Source of the DNA: Neoroseomonas eburnea
GTDB lineage: Bacteria; Pseudomonadota; Alphaproteobacteria; Acetobacterales; Acetobacteraceae
Direction: 5' to 3'
Assembly (NCBI RefSeq): GCF_018129005.1
Contig: NZ_JAAEDL010000014.1
Coordinates: 62,001-126,000, forward strand
DNA length: 64,000 nt
Part shown: piece by piece, positions 8,399 to 16,661 of the stretch
Layout: each line of letters starts with the position of its first letter
Numbering within the stretch: the first letter of the stretch is position 1
The notes under the pieces: generated by a model
What the model was told of the DNA's origin: nothing
The model's input: the letters and a program-made list of their open reading frames with translations, nothing else
Database searches by the model: none
Program-made: the position numbers and the translations under genes

Positions 8399-8818
8399 AT
8401 GCGCCTTCTCGCCGCCACCGATTTCGCCCTGCGGGCGCTGATGCGCCTGGCCGCCGAGCCGGAACGGCGCCTCTCGACCGAGGTGCTGGCGCGCGAACTC
8501 GGCCTGTCGCGCAACCATCTGCACAAGGTCGTGCAGTCGCTCTCCGCCGCCGGGCTGGTGCGCACGCTGCGCGGCGCGCAGGGCGGCGTCACGCTGGCGC
8601 TGCCGCCCGAGCGCATCAGCATCGGCGCGGTGGTGCGGCGGATGGAAGAAGGCCAGGCGATCGTCGAGTGCTTCCGCGCCGATGGCGGCGCCTGCAGTCT
8701 GACGCCGCGCTGCCGGCTCAAGGGCGCGCTGGCGGGGGCGGAGGCGGCCTTCTACCGGACGCTCGACGGCATCACGCTCGCCGATTGCACGCCGGCCGGC
8801 ACGCTGGCGCCGTTCTGA
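8399..8818 (+). CDS. nsrR: Rrf2-family NO-sensing repressor NsrR
   Basis: A 139-residue Rrf2 regulator: N-terminal winged helix (ATDFALRALMRLA, then LSRNHLHKVVQSL and LRGAQGGVTLAL) and three cysteines, C91, C99 and C105, spaced like the [4Fe-4S]/[2Fe-2S] ligands of NsrR (C91, C96, C102 in E. coli). NO disrupts the cluster and relieves repression. ATG 8399 aligns with the family N-terminus; an earlier in-frame start at 8228 would run through the haemoglobin gene. Divergent from the haemoglobin-ric operon with two palindromic operators between, consistent with direct control of NO detoxification. Confidence 0.88.
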   Translation: MRLLAATDFALRALMRLAAEPERRLSTEVLARELGLSRNHLHKVVQSLSAAGLVRTLRGAQGGVTLALPPERISIGAVVRRMEEGQAIVECFRADGGACSLTPRCRLKGALAGAEAAFYRTLDGITLADCTPAGTLAPF

Positions 8819-8911
8819 TGCCGGCGCCGGCAGCGTGGCGCGCCGCGCAGGTGTGGCGGCTGCATGCAAGACCCGAACGCGGATACCGGGTTGACCGAAA
8901 GCCGGCCGGCA

Positions 8912-9256
8912 TCAGCCGGTCGTCAGCCCGCCATTGATCGCTGCCGAGACGAGCGACACGACGATCGCGCCCAACGCCGCCGCCCAGAAACCGGAGATGG
9001 TGAAAGCCGGCACCAGCCAGGCAACCAGGGCCAGCATCCCGGCATTCACCACCAGCACGAAGAGACCGAAGGTCAGGATGGTGATGGGGATCGAGAACAG
9101 CAGGGCGACCGGCCGGATGGTCGCATTGACGATGCCGAGGACGATGGCGGCGAGCAGCAGGGTCCGCCAGTCTCTCGCCTCCAGCCCCGGCACGATGGAA
9201 ACCGCAACCCACAGCGCAACCGCCATGATCACGGTGCGCACGATGAAGCCGAGCAT
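8912..9256 (-). CDS. Phage-holin-4-like (YvlD family) membrane protein
   Basis: A 114-residue protein made almost entirely of four hydrophobic segments (about residues 3-22, 32-52, 55-78 and 85-108), with the family signature IVNATIRPVALLFSIPITI. This PF04020-type family is widespread in bacteria. Despite the holin name its role is unknown, and some relatives are linked to envelope stress. ATG 9256 is the natural start. It converges with nsrR and is not obviously part of an operon. Confidence 0.78.
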   Translation of the reverse strand: MLGFIVRTVIMAVALWVAVSIVPGLEARDWRTLLLAAIVLGIVNATIRPVALLFSIPITILTFGLFVLVVNAGMLALVAWLVPAFTISGFWAAALGAIVVSLVSAAINGGLTTG

Positions 9257-9439
9257 CCTGCCCCGCTCCTCCCCCTTAATGCCGCCCGGGTGATGGCGCC
9301 GGTGCGGGTGGTTTGTCCTGCCCCAATCCGGGCTGCCCGGCGGTTTCGCGCCGGACATGAACTGTCCTATGACGGGCGGCCGGCAAGGCAACGCACCGAC
9401 CTTTCTCGAATTCCTTACCGCAGGATCCCCGCCCGCGCC

Positions 9440-10282
9440 ATGACTTCCGCCACACTCGCCGGGGCCGGCGCCCTGCTGCTCTGGGCATTCCTGGCCCTGC
9501 TGGCGCGCTCCGCGAGCGGCCTGCCGCCGCTGCAGCTCACCACGCTGGGATTCGCCGTGGGCGGGCTGCTCGCACTCGGCGTCGTGGCGGCGCAGGGGCG
9601 GCTCAAGCTGTTGCGCCAGGGTCGCCTGGCCTGGGTCCATGGGGTGGGCGGGCTGTTCGGCTACCACGCGCTCTATTTCGCCGCGCTGGCCCTGGCACCG
9701 CCGGTCGAGGCCAACCTGCTCAACTACCTCTGGCCATTGCTGATCGTGCTGCTCTCGGGTCCGGTGCTCGGGCTGCATCTCGGACCGCAACGCCTGGCGG
9801 GCGTCGGCTTCGGCTTCGCGGGCTGCGTGCTGCTGGTCGGCGCCGGCGCGTCCTTTCCGGCCGGAGCGGCGCTTGGCTTCGCTTGCGCGCTCGGCTGCGC
9901 GGTGGTCTGGGCGGTCTATTCGGTGACATCGAAGCGCATGGCGGCGGTGCCGACCGAAGCTCTCGCCGGCTTCTGCCTGGCGACGGCGGTGCTGGCCGGC
10001 GTCGCGCATCTGGCCTTCGAGACGACAGTGGTACCCGATGCGCGGCAATGGGCATCGGTTCTGGCGCTCGGCGCGGGACCGCTCGGCGCGGCGTTCTTCC
10101 TGTGGGATGCGGGGATGAAGCGGGGCGATCCGCGGCTGCTCGGCACGCTTGCCTATGCGGTGCCGGTCGCCTCCACGCTGCTGCTGGTGGTCGCGGGGGA
10201 AGGGGTGCTCGACTGGCGTACCGGCGCCGCGGCGGTGCTGGTGGTGGGCGGCGGGATCCTGGCGGCGACGGCGAAGGGTTGA
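9440..10282 (+). CDS. DMT/EamA family exporter
   Basis: A 280-residue drug/metabolite transporter with about ten transmembrane segments arranged as two EamA repeats. Blocks such as FGYHALYFAALALAPPVEANLLNYLWPLLIVLLS in the first half and PLGAAFFLWDAGMKRGDPRLLGTLAYAVPV in the second are typical of YddG-like aromatic amino acid or metabolite exporters. Substrate cannot be inferred. ATG 9440 is chosen because the first membrane helix begins seven residues later; an earlier in-frame start gives a non-membrane, low-complexity extension. Its 3' end faces the ABC ATPase gene across a long inverted repeat. Confidence 0.82.
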   Translation: MTSATLAGAGALLLWAFLALLARSASGLPPLQLTTLGFAVGGLLALGVVAAQGRLKLLRQGRLAWVHGVGGLFGYHALYFAALALAPPVEANLLNYLWPLLIVLLSGPVLGLHLGPQRLAGVGFGFAGCVLLVGAGASFPAGAALGFACALGCAVVWAVYSVTSKRMAAVPTEALAGFCLATAVLAGVAHLAFETTVVPDARQWASVLALGAGPLGAAFFLWDAGMKRGDPRLLGTLAYAVPVASTLLLVVAGEGVLDWRTGAAAVLVVGGGILAATAKG

Positions 10283-10289
10283 GAGCCCG

Positions 10290-10417
10290 TTCGAGAATGC
10301 GCCATTCGGCGCATGCTCGTGTCCGGCACCGGCCCGCACGCCCACCTGGCCACCCTTTCAGGATGCTGTCGTCGGGCGGCCGGGAAGGGGTGCGGGCCGG
10401 TGCCGGACGTTCTCGAA
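10290..10417. repeat. Long inverted repeat between convergent genes
   Basis: GTCCGGCACCGGCCCGCAC (10321-10339) pairs perfectly with 10390-10408, giving 19-bp arms around a 50-bp centre. Outer 8-bp arms TTCGAGAA (10290-10297) and TTCTCGAA (10410-10417) continue the symmetry, and the left side carries an extra small hairpin (ATGCGCC and GGCGCAT). It lies between a plus-strand stop (10282) and a minus-strand stop (10431). It may be a bidirectional terminator or a small palindromic element. Confidence 0.6.
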
Positions 10418-10430
10418 GGGGCGCTGAGCT

Positions 10431-11108
10431 TCAGCCGCATTCGTCGCTGACGATCCGGCCATCGACCAGGTGGATCCGCCGCGTGGTGCGCCGCGCCAGT
10501 TCCGCGTCGTGCGTCACGACCACCACGGCGCGCCCGTCCTCCCGCGCCAGGCGGGCGAAGATGTCGAAGACCGCCGCGGCATTCCTGGTGTCGAGATTGC
10601 CCGTCGGCTCGTCGGCGAGCAGCAGCGCGGGGTCGTTGGCGAGGGCGCGGGCGATGGCGACGCGCTGGCGCATGCCGCCCGAGAGCTGCTCCGGCAGCTT
10701 CGCCGCGGCCTCCGCCAGGCCCAGGGCATCGAGCAGCGCCATGGCGCGCGCCTCCGCCGCCGCTGGTTTCAGCGCGCCGCGCCGGCGGATCGGGATCAGC
10801 ACGTTGTCGAGGGCCGAGAACTCCGGCAGCAGGAAGTGGAACTGGAAGACGAAGCCGAGCCGCGCGAGGCGCAGTGCCGCGAGCTCCGGCGCCGGCAGCG
10901 CCGCGGTGTCACGGCCTTCCAGCAGCACGCGCCCTTCGCTCGGCCGGTCCAGCAGGCCGAGCAGGTAGAGCAGCGAGGATTTCCCCGAACCCGAAGGGCC
11001 GGTGATGGCGACGAACTCGCCGCCCTCGATGGACAGGGAGATGTCGCTGACCAGGGTGACACCTTCCGCAAGGCGCTTGGTCACGCCCTCGGCCGAGAGG
11101 AGGGTCAT
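10431..11108 (-). CDS. ABC transporter ATP-binding protein (LolD/MacB type)
   Basis: A 225-residue ATPase with Walker A GPSGSGKSS near residue 37, ABC signature LSGGMRQR near 143, Walker B LLLADEPTG near 163 and switch histidine in VVVTHDAEL. The pattern (LLGLLDRPSEGRVLLEG, ALDNVLIP) matches the LolD/MacB/FtsE branch that powers FtsX-like permeases. It is the last gene of an operon with the permease (11242) and periplasmic adaptor (12500), so it should drive export or lipoprotein/peptide extrusion rather than import. The 133-bp gap to the permease gene contains two GC-rich palindromes. Confidence 0.9.
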   Translation of the reverse strand: MTLLSAEGVTKRLAEGVTLVSDISLSIEGGEFVAITGPSGSGKSSLLYLLGLLDRPSEGRVLLEGRDTAALPAPELAALRLARLGFVFQFHFLLPEFSALDNVLIPIRRRGALKPAAAEARAMALLDALGLAEAAAKLPEQLSGGMRQRVAIARALANDPALLLADEPTGNLDTRNAAAVFDIFARLAREDGRAVVVVTHDAELARRTTRRIHLVDGRIVSDECG

Positions 11109-11116
11109 GGGGAAGG

Positions 11117-11234
11117 TCGGGGGAGGGGAACCTCCCCCGAACCCCCTCCCTTCCCTGTCACCTGGTGCCGGCCTCCGACGTCAGTTCCCAACGGCCAAAG
11201 AAAGGAGGGGGATCGGGGGAGTTCACTCCCCCGA
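11117..11234. repeat. Pair of GC-rich palindromes inside the exporter operon
   Basis: Two perfect hairpins sit between the permease stop and the ATPase start: TCGGGGGAGG and CCTCCCCCGA (11117-11140, loop GGAA), and TCGGGGGAG and CTCCCCCGA (11213-11234, loop TTCA). They match the hairpin at 6126-6149. They could attenuate expression of the ATPase relative to the upstream genes, or simply be a dispersed repeat. Confidence 0.55.
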
Positions 11235-11241
11235 CCTTCCT

Positions 11242-12486
11242 TCACGCTGCCCCCCTGACGACCTGCACCGGATCGAGCCGCGCCGCCCGCCGAGCCGGAA
11301 TCACCGCGGCCAGCGCCGCCGACGCCACCGCGAAAAACGACGCCACCGCGAAGATCCGCCAGTCCCGCGCCAGCAGGAAGCGGTCGTTGCCGGCGGGCGT
11401 CTCGGTCTGGAAGCGCACCTGCGCGAGCCCTTCGATCATCAGTTGCCCGAGCACACAGCCGAGCGCCGCCCCGAGGACCCCGGCGATGATCCCCTGCACG
11501 AGAAACAGCCGCTGGATGTCCCCTTCCGTGAAGCCGAGCGATTTCAGGATGGCGATGTCGCGCGTCTTCTCGAACACCACGGTGGAGATGATGTTGTAGA
11601 TGCCGAAGGCGGCGACCAGCAGGATCGCGCCGGTCACGCTGTACATGATGGCGTTCTGGATGACGAAGACCGTGAGGATGTTGGCGTTCTGCTCCTCCCA
11701 GCTTTCGGTGCGGTCGCCGAAGCGCGCCTCGATCTGGCGGGCGAGCGGTTCGGCCTGCGTCACGTCCGCCAGCCGCAGCAGGATCTGGTTCACGACGTTG
11801 GGCCGGTCCTGCAGCACCTGGTTGACCTTGAGCAGCGCATATCCGGTCGTCTGGTCCAGCGTGACGATGCCGGTGTGGAAGATGCCGACGATCTTCATCT
11901 GCAGCGACACGCCGCGCGGCGAGACGGCGATCACCGTATCGCCGAGCTGCACGCCGAGCCGCTGTGCCAGCGTATCGCCGATGATCAGGCCATTGGCGGC
12001 GGAGCGCAGGTCCTCGAGGCTGCCGCGGATGAGGTCCTTCTCGAGATTGGCGACACGGCGGTAGCGCGGCGGGTCGATGCCGGTGATGGTGACCGTGACA
12101 TCGCGCGCGCCATAGCGCAGCAGGGCCGATCCGGTGAGGATCGGTGCCGCGGCCGCGCCCGGGATGGCTTCGAGGATGGCGAGCTTGTCGCCCGAGGCGC
12201 GAATGCCGCGCACGCGGTCCCGTGGCTTGACGCCGTTCACCGAGACGGCGCCGTCCGTCACCGCCATTTCGGCCGCCTGGGGCAGGGGCGTGCGGGTTTC
12301 GTCCTTGATGACGATGTGCGGCTGCACGTCGATGACCTGCTGGATGAAGTAGGTCTGGAAGCCGCGCATCAGCGAGGCGATGGCGATGAAGAAGGCCACG
12401 CCGAGCGCGACGCCGAGCACGCTGACCAGCGTCTGCCGCCGGCGGCGTGAGAGCATGCCGCGCGCGAGGTCGAGGATCAGCTTCAC
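11242..12486 (-). CDS. MacB/LolC-type ABC transporter permease (FtsX domain)
   Basis: A 414-residue permease with one N-terminal membrane helix (TLVSVLGVALGVAFFIAIASL), a large periplasmic MacB-PCD domain (about residues 45-270) and three C-terminal membrane helices of the FtsX domain (about 290-400; blocks VAAFGIYNIISTVVFEKTRDIAILKSLGF). GTG 12486 is chosen: MKLILDLARGMLSRRRRQT is the usual family N-terminus, and the start lies 13 bases after the adaptor stop. The longer frame overlaps the adaptor gene. With the adaptor and ATPase it forms a tripartite exporter of the MacAB/DevBCA kind; the outer-membrane channel is not encoded here. Confidence 0.88.
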   Translation of the reverse strand: MKLILDLARGMLSRRRRQTLVSVLGVALGVAFFIAIASLMRGFQTYFIQQVIDVQPHIVIKDETRTPLPQAAEMAVTDGAVSVNGVKPRDRVRGIRASGDKLAILEAIPGAAAAPILTGSALLRYGARDVTVTITGIDPPRYRRVANLEKDLIRGSLEDLRSAANGLIIGDTLAQRLGVQLGDTVIAVSPRGVSLQMKIVGIFHTGIVTLDQTTGYALLKVNQVLQDRPNVVNQILLRLADVTQAEPLARQIEARFGDRTESWEEQNANILTVFVIQNAIMYSVTGAILLVAAFGIYNIISTVVFEKTRDIAILKSLGFTEGDIQRLFLVQGIIAGVLGAALGCVLGQLMIEGLAQVRFQTETPAGNDRFLLARDWRIFAVASFFAVASAALAAVIPARRAARLDPVQVVRGAA

Positions 12487-12499
12487 GGCGCCATGCCCA

Positions 12500-13492
12500 T
12501 CACGGCCGCAGCCGCACCGCCTGCCCGCTGGAGAGCCCGGCCGGAGGGTTGAGAACGACCGCTTCGCCACGGACCAGGCCGCGCAGGATCTCGACGGCGC
12601 GGGGTCCCTGCACGCCCAGCTCGACCGTGCGGGATTCGACCGTCTCCTGCCGCACGACGAAGACGCGGCCGTCGCGGATGGCGGCGGGCGGGATCAGCAC
12701 GGCATCGTCGGTTTCCCGCAGGACGATGTTCGCCTCGACCGTCATGCCGATCATCAGCGGAGTGTCGTCAGGCAGGGCCAGGCGGACGCGGTAGGCCTTG
12801 CGCGACGCATCGCCCTTGGGGGTGATCTGGGCGACGGTCGCAGTCAGGACGCGGCCGGGGAAGGCGTCGGCACGCAGCAGCACGCGCTGGCCTTCGCGCA
12901 CCTGGGCTATGTCTTCCTCGTCCACTTCGGCGGTGATGCGCAGCGGGCGGGGCTCGCCGATCCAGAACAGGGCGGCGGGAGTGTCGACCACCTCTCCCAC
13001 CTCGGCATCGCGGCGGAGCACCAGACCGTCGGAGGGCGCGCGGACGACGTAGTCGTCGAGGCGGCGCTGCGCGGCCTCGGCGGCGGCGCGGACTGCGCGG
13101 GCCTCGGCCTCCGCTCGGTCGAGGGCGGAACGGGAGGCGACGTCGCGCGTGACCAGGGTGCGGATGCGGGTGAGTTCCTCCTCCGCGAAGCGGGCGCGGG
13201 CCTCGGCTTCCACGGCGCGGTGCTGGGCTTCCCGGTCGTCGAGGCGGGCCATGGCCTGGCCGGCGGTGACGCGCCGGCCTTCTTCGACCAGGACCTCGGT
13301 GATGCGGGCACGGACGGCCGGGCCGACCTTGGCCCAGGTGACCGGTTCCACGCTGCCGGTGGCATAGATGGCGCGCAGTGCCGGGCCGCTGGTCGCCAGG
13401 GCGATGGAGACGGCCGGCGGCAGCGCCCACCAGACCCAGGCGGCGCCCGCGGCGACGGCCAGGAGGACCAGGAGAAGGATGCGGCGGCGCAT
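12500..13492 (-). CDS. HlyD/MacA-like periplasmic adaptor subunit
   Basis: A 330-residue membrane-fusion protein. It has an N-terminal membrane anchor or signal (RRRILLLVLLAVAAGAAWVWW), then ARGLGxVxP-type hairpin start SGPALRAIYATGSVEPVTWAKVG, a lipoyl half-motif (VLVEEGRRVTAGQAMARLDD), an alpha-helical hairpin (about residues 90-150) and the returning lipoyl half (APSDGLVLRRDAEVGEVV), then beta-barrel domains. Adaptors of this type link an inner-membrane ABC permease to an outer-membrane channel. First gene of the leftward exporter operon. Confidence 0.88.
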   Translation of the reverse strand: MRRRILLLVLLAVAAGAAWVWWALPPAVSIALATSGPALRAIYATGSVEPVTWAKVGPAVRARITEVLVEEGRRVTAGQAMARLDDREAQHRAVEAEARARFAEEELTRIRTLVTRDVASRSALDRAEAEARAVRAAAEAAQRRLDDYVVRAPSDGLVLRRDAEVGEVVDTPAALFWIGEPRPLRITAEVDEEDIAQVREGQRVLLRADAFPGRVLTATVAQITPKGDASRKAYRVRLALPDDTPLMIGMTVEANIVLRETDDAVLIPPAAIRDGRVFVVRQETVESRTVELGVQGPRAVEILRGLVRGEAVVLNPPAGLSSGQAVRLRP

Positions 13493-13608
13493 GGCGGCGC
13501 ATGACTTAGCACGGGGCGGGGGGCCTGGGGATGAAACCCGGTTGCGGGTGGGCGCCCTGACGGGTAGAAGGCGCCGCCCGGATCGTGCAGGGATGCACGG
13601 CGGCAGGG

Positions 13609-13683
<75 letters not shown>

Positions 13684-13688
13684 TTTTT

Positions 13689-14396
13689 TCAAGGACTTAC
13701 GGCCTTTTTCCGGTTTGCGCCCCGGCTGGGGTTTGCAGTCCGGTTTGCAGAGGCATTCACCACCCGTTCGATGGCGGCCTCCAAGGAACGCTGGACCGGC
13801 AGGGTGTGAAGGGCGATCACCTTCCCGGTGCCTCCGCTGGCCTCCCACTGCTCGACGGCCGCAAGGGCGAGTTCCGAGCGCCTCGGGATGTAGGTGTCGA
13901 GAATCCGCTTGGTCGTTTCGATGCTGTGTCCGGACAGGGACGCGATCTGGTGATCGGGGACGCCCGAGAGTGCCAGTTCGACCATGCCGGTCCTCCGGAG
14001 GTCGCGCCGCTGAAGCCCGATGATCAGGCGCTTGCGGATTTCCATCTTCGCTGTTTCGCGCGCCTGCTTACGGCGACGAGACGGAAGGGGGTTCGCCTTC
14101 ATGAGGCGACGTGCAAGTCGGATGTTGGCGCGGGCGACGTTCTTGTCCCACGCGCCCGCGAACGAGTCGTAGGTCCAAAGCGTCCCGTCGGGCGACGGAC
14201 ACAGGTACTCGCCGTCGATATGGCTGAGGCTGGTACGTCGTGGAAGCCCAACCTTCCAGGATCGGCGCCGAGGCCTGCCAGCGCCAACCACCGCAGGTGC
14301 AGCGGTCGCCATCGCGAGGCTCGCCCTGTACGTCCGACCAAGCCACCCGCCGGACATCCGCGACCACGCGCCACCATCCTGAAGCGCGCGCGCCAC
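13689..14396 (-). pseudogene. Truncated tyrosine recombinase (phage/island integrase), C-terminal part
   Basis: The C-terminal two-thirds of this 235-residue frame carry the catalytic core of a phage integrase: a DLRRTGM box with the first catalytic Arg (about residue 135), the LSGHSIETTKR box (about 157) and the nucleophilic Tyr in LDTYIPR (about 168). The first 60 residues do not resemble an integrase, and full-length enzymes run to about 350-420 residues, so the DNA-binding arm and part of the catalytic domain have been lost or frameshifted. The gene stops six bases from tRNA-Thr, the classical position of an integrase beside its attB. It is probably a remnant of an integrated element. Confidence 0.65.
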
Positions 14397-14510
14397 CGCT
14401 CACGGAATAGTAAGCATTTTCCCCGATCATCGTTGGCGTGGGGCGGGCCGGCACGGTCCGGCAGCCCCTGCATCGTTTGCGCCGCGCAGAATGCGCGAGG
14501 GGAAGCTAAA

Positions 14511-14696
14511 ATGGCCTTTTCGATGGTCGCGACCTACATGCTGGTCGGCGTATTGGGACTCTGGCTCATTCTTCGCGGGCTCGGGAATGCTCTTGCGTGG
14601 TACGCGGACTTTCTCGATCGCCTTGAAGATGCCCGCCTTCCGCCGCCGGTCATCTTTGGTGATACTCCCCGAAGCCCCCAGAACACCTGGGGTTGA
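14511..14696 (+). CDS. Small hypothetical membrane protein
   Basis: A 61-residue open frame starting with one transmembrane segment (MVATYMLVGVLGLWLILRGL) followed by a charged tail. ATG 14511 has a good GAGGGGA ribosome-binding site eight or nine bases upstream. Base composition and third codon positions are less GC-rich than in the neighbours, in keeping with acquired DNA beside the integrase remnant. I recognise no family. It may be cargo left from the integrated element. Confidence 0.4.
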   Translation: MAFSMVATYMLVGVLGLWLILRGLGNALAWYADFLDRLEDARLPPPVIFGDTPRSPQNTWG

Positions 14697-14760
14697 CCGG
14701 TGCTGGCGAGATGGGGACGTCCGGTCGCCGCCTGATGGTTTCGCGCGGCCGCGGCTCCTA

Positions 14761-14859
14761 GAGCAGATCCCGATCAGGTGGAGTCACTGATCGGGCAAAG
14801 ATGCTCGCGAAAACAGAAGGCTGGAGCGGTTGCCGTGTGCCAAGGCGAACGGAAACCGC
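14761..14859 (+). repeat. Dispersed palindromic repeat, copy 1
   Basis: About 99 bases that match 55009-55107 at roughly 80-85% by eye, including an inverted core CCGATCAG...CTGATCGG and a conserved tail ending in AACCGC. The rest of the 466-bp gap before aqpZ (14697-15162) shows no convincing gene. Confidence 0.7.
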
Positions 14860-15127
14860 GCTAGCCTGGGGGTTCGCGGCCTGTTGCCGCGGCGAGCCTT
14901 GGGTCGCTTGGACACAGGAGGAGTGCCGAGCCGGCGGACGTGCCCGATCCTCCGCCCGCGGCCGCGATCGTCCGTCAGCCGCCATCGTTCTCATCACCGG
15001 CGCGCGCACCGACGCCATCAGCCGCGGGATGCCTGCCTCCAACAGCGAGACCCGGCGTACCAGAATGTGGCGTCCATGCCGGCCACGCTCCCCAGGGCTT
15101 GCCGAACCGTCATGCGACGGCGCTAAC

Positions 15128-15143
15128 ATTGCGACGTTGCAAT
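15128..15143. promoter_or_regulatory. Small inverted repeat upstream of aqpZ
   Basis: ATTGC-N6-GCAAT, 20 bases before the aqpZ start, in a locally AT-richer stretch. It is a candidate regulator-binding site; no regulator gene is adjacent. Confidence 0.3.
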
Positions 15144-15162
15144 CAAAACGGAGAGCAGTCGC

Positions 15163-15855
15163 ATGGCACCAAAACTCGCCGCCGAATTTCTCGGCACGCT
15201 CTGGCTCGTGCTCGGGGGCTGCGGCTCGGCGGTCCTGGCGGCCGCCTTTCCGGATGTGGGCATCGGGCTGCTCGGCGTGTCCTTCGCCTTCGGCCTCACC
15301 GTGCTGACCATGGCCTTCGCGATCGGGCATGTCTCGGGCTGCCATCTCAACCCGGCGGTCACGCTCGGCCTGGTGGCAGGCGGACGCTTCTCGGCCGGAG
15401 AGGCAGTGCCCTACATCATCGTGCAGGTGCTCGGCGCCATTGCGGGGGCGGGGATCCTCTATGTCATCGCCAGCGGCAAGGCGGGCTTCGAGGTCGGCGG
15501 ATTCGCCGCCAACGGCTTCGGCGACCATTCCATCGGCAAGTACAGCATGAACGCGGCGCTGGTCACCGAGTTCGTGATGACCTTCTTCTTCCTGATCATC
15601 ATCCTGGGCGCGACGCATTCGAAGGCGCCGGCGGGCTTCGCGCCGATCGCGATCGGGCTCGGCCTGACGCTGATCCACCTGATCAGCATCCCGGTCACCC
15701 AGACCTCGGTAAACCCGGCACGTAGCACGGGGCCGGCCCTGGTCGTCGGCGGGTGGGCGCTGCAGCAGCTCTGGCTGTTCTGGGTCGCGCCGATCGCCGG
15801 CGCGGTGGTGGCGGGAATCGTCTCCCGCAGCTTCTGGCCGGATGACAAGGCCTGA
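15163..15855 (+). CDS. aqpZ: Aquaporin Z
   Basis: A 230-residue water channel of the MIP family with six membrane helices and both half-helix signatures: HLNPAVTL (Asn63) and [12 protein letters not shown] (Asn184). The selectivity-filter surroundings and length match AqpZ rather than the longer glycerol facilitators. ATG 15163 follows a GGAGAG ribosome-binding site. It is monocistronic; its 3' end is followed by a full-length composite palindromic repeat shared with the convergent Yip1-family gene. Confidence 0.93.
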   Translation: MAPKLAAEFLGTLWLVLGGCGSAVLAAAFPDVGIGLLGVSFAFGLTVLTMAFAIGHVSGCHLNPAVTLGLVAGGRFSAGEAVPYIIVQVLGAIAGAGILYVIASGKAGFEVGGFAANGFGDHSIGKYSMNAALVTEFVMTFFFLIIILGATHSKAPAGFAPIAIGLGLTLIHLISIPVTQTSVNPARSTGPALVVGGWALQQLWLFWVAPIAGAVVAGIVSRSFWPDDKA

Positions 15856-15867
15856 TCAGGCTGCGGT

Positions 15868-16002
15868 TTGAGGGGGCGTCGCTCCCTCAAGCTCCCCCAC
15901 CAGGCGACACGGTCCCCTGAACCCGCGGTGACTCAAATATCGGTTTCCAAAGGCCTTTCGGCCTTTGGCAGGGAGAGCCCGAGAGGGGCGGCGCCCCTCT
16001 CG
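15868..16002 (+). repeat. Composite palindromic repeat, full-length copy
   Basis: Four successive palindromes: GAGGGGG-type (15870-15898), GGGGACA-type core in degenerate form, CCAAAGGC...GCCTTTGG (15947-15968) and GAGAGGGGCG...CGCCCCTCTC (15981-16001). It fills the gap between two convergent stop codons. Same architecture at 35283, 52614 and, inverted, at 54259. Confidence 0.75.
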
Positions 16003-16012
16003 GAACAGTCTT

Positions 16013-16552
16013 CTAGATGAAGACCCCCGTCAGCAGCCGAACAGCGATGTTCACCACGATGGCGACGCCGATCACCGCCAGCGTGAAGGTCAGTGCCTTC
16101 TCCTGCGGCACGCGCATCACCGTCGGCACGCCGATATAGAGCGTATAGAGCGCGTAGATCGCCCCCGCGAGCGCGACCAACCCGCCAAGGATCGGGATGA
16201 TGATCGCCGCCCCCGCCACCCAGGCTGCGGTCGGCGCAAAAGCGGCGAGCTTCAGCGCCGCATCCCCATCCTGCGGGCCGCCGAAATTCGGCGCCAGGAT
16301 CTCGATGATCTTCGCCGTCACGAAGACGCTGGCGACCGAAAGGATATAGCCCACGATCGCGCCGCTGATCGCGGTGAAGAAGAAGCCGAACATCATCATC
16401 ATCAGCATCCCGGCCACCGCCGGGATCGCCGCGAGGATCATGACGTAGCGGGTGAAGAGCGGCAGGAGCTCGACCGGCTCCCGCTGGATGGTGCGCCACT
16501 CCTCTGCCGGGGACAGGATCATCCCCTTCACACGTGCGATCAGCTGTTCCAT
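16013..16552 (-). CDS. Yip1-family membrane protein
   Basis: A 179-residue membrane protein beginning MEQLIARVKGMILSPAEEW, the typical start of bacterial Yip1-domain proteins, followed by five hydrophobic segments. The family has no firmly assigned bacterial function. ATG 16552 is chosen over a start 70 codons upstream, which would overlap the ampG promoter region. Divergent from ampG. Confidence 0.8.
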   Translation of the reverse strand: MEQLIARVKGMILSPAEEWRTIQREPVELLPLFTRYVMILAAIPAVAGMLMMMMFGFFFTAISGAIVGYILSVASVFVTAKIIEILAPNFGGPQDGDAALKLAAFAPTAAWVAGAAIIIPILGGLVALAGAIYALYTLYIGVPTVMRVPQEKALTFTLAVIGVAIVVNIAVRLLTGVFI

Positions 16553-16661
16553 GCGGTCCCCTTCAGGCCTCGTTCCTGCGGCGATACTGCCCAGGCGTGC
16601 CGCGCTGCCGCAAGGGTCGGCGCGCTGGCCGGGCGGCGGGGCTTCTGCCAGCCTGCCGGCC

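Noticed and set aside
8912..9256. Prophage holin
   Set aside because: No other phage genes nearby, and this holin-4-like family is a common chromosomal membrane protein.
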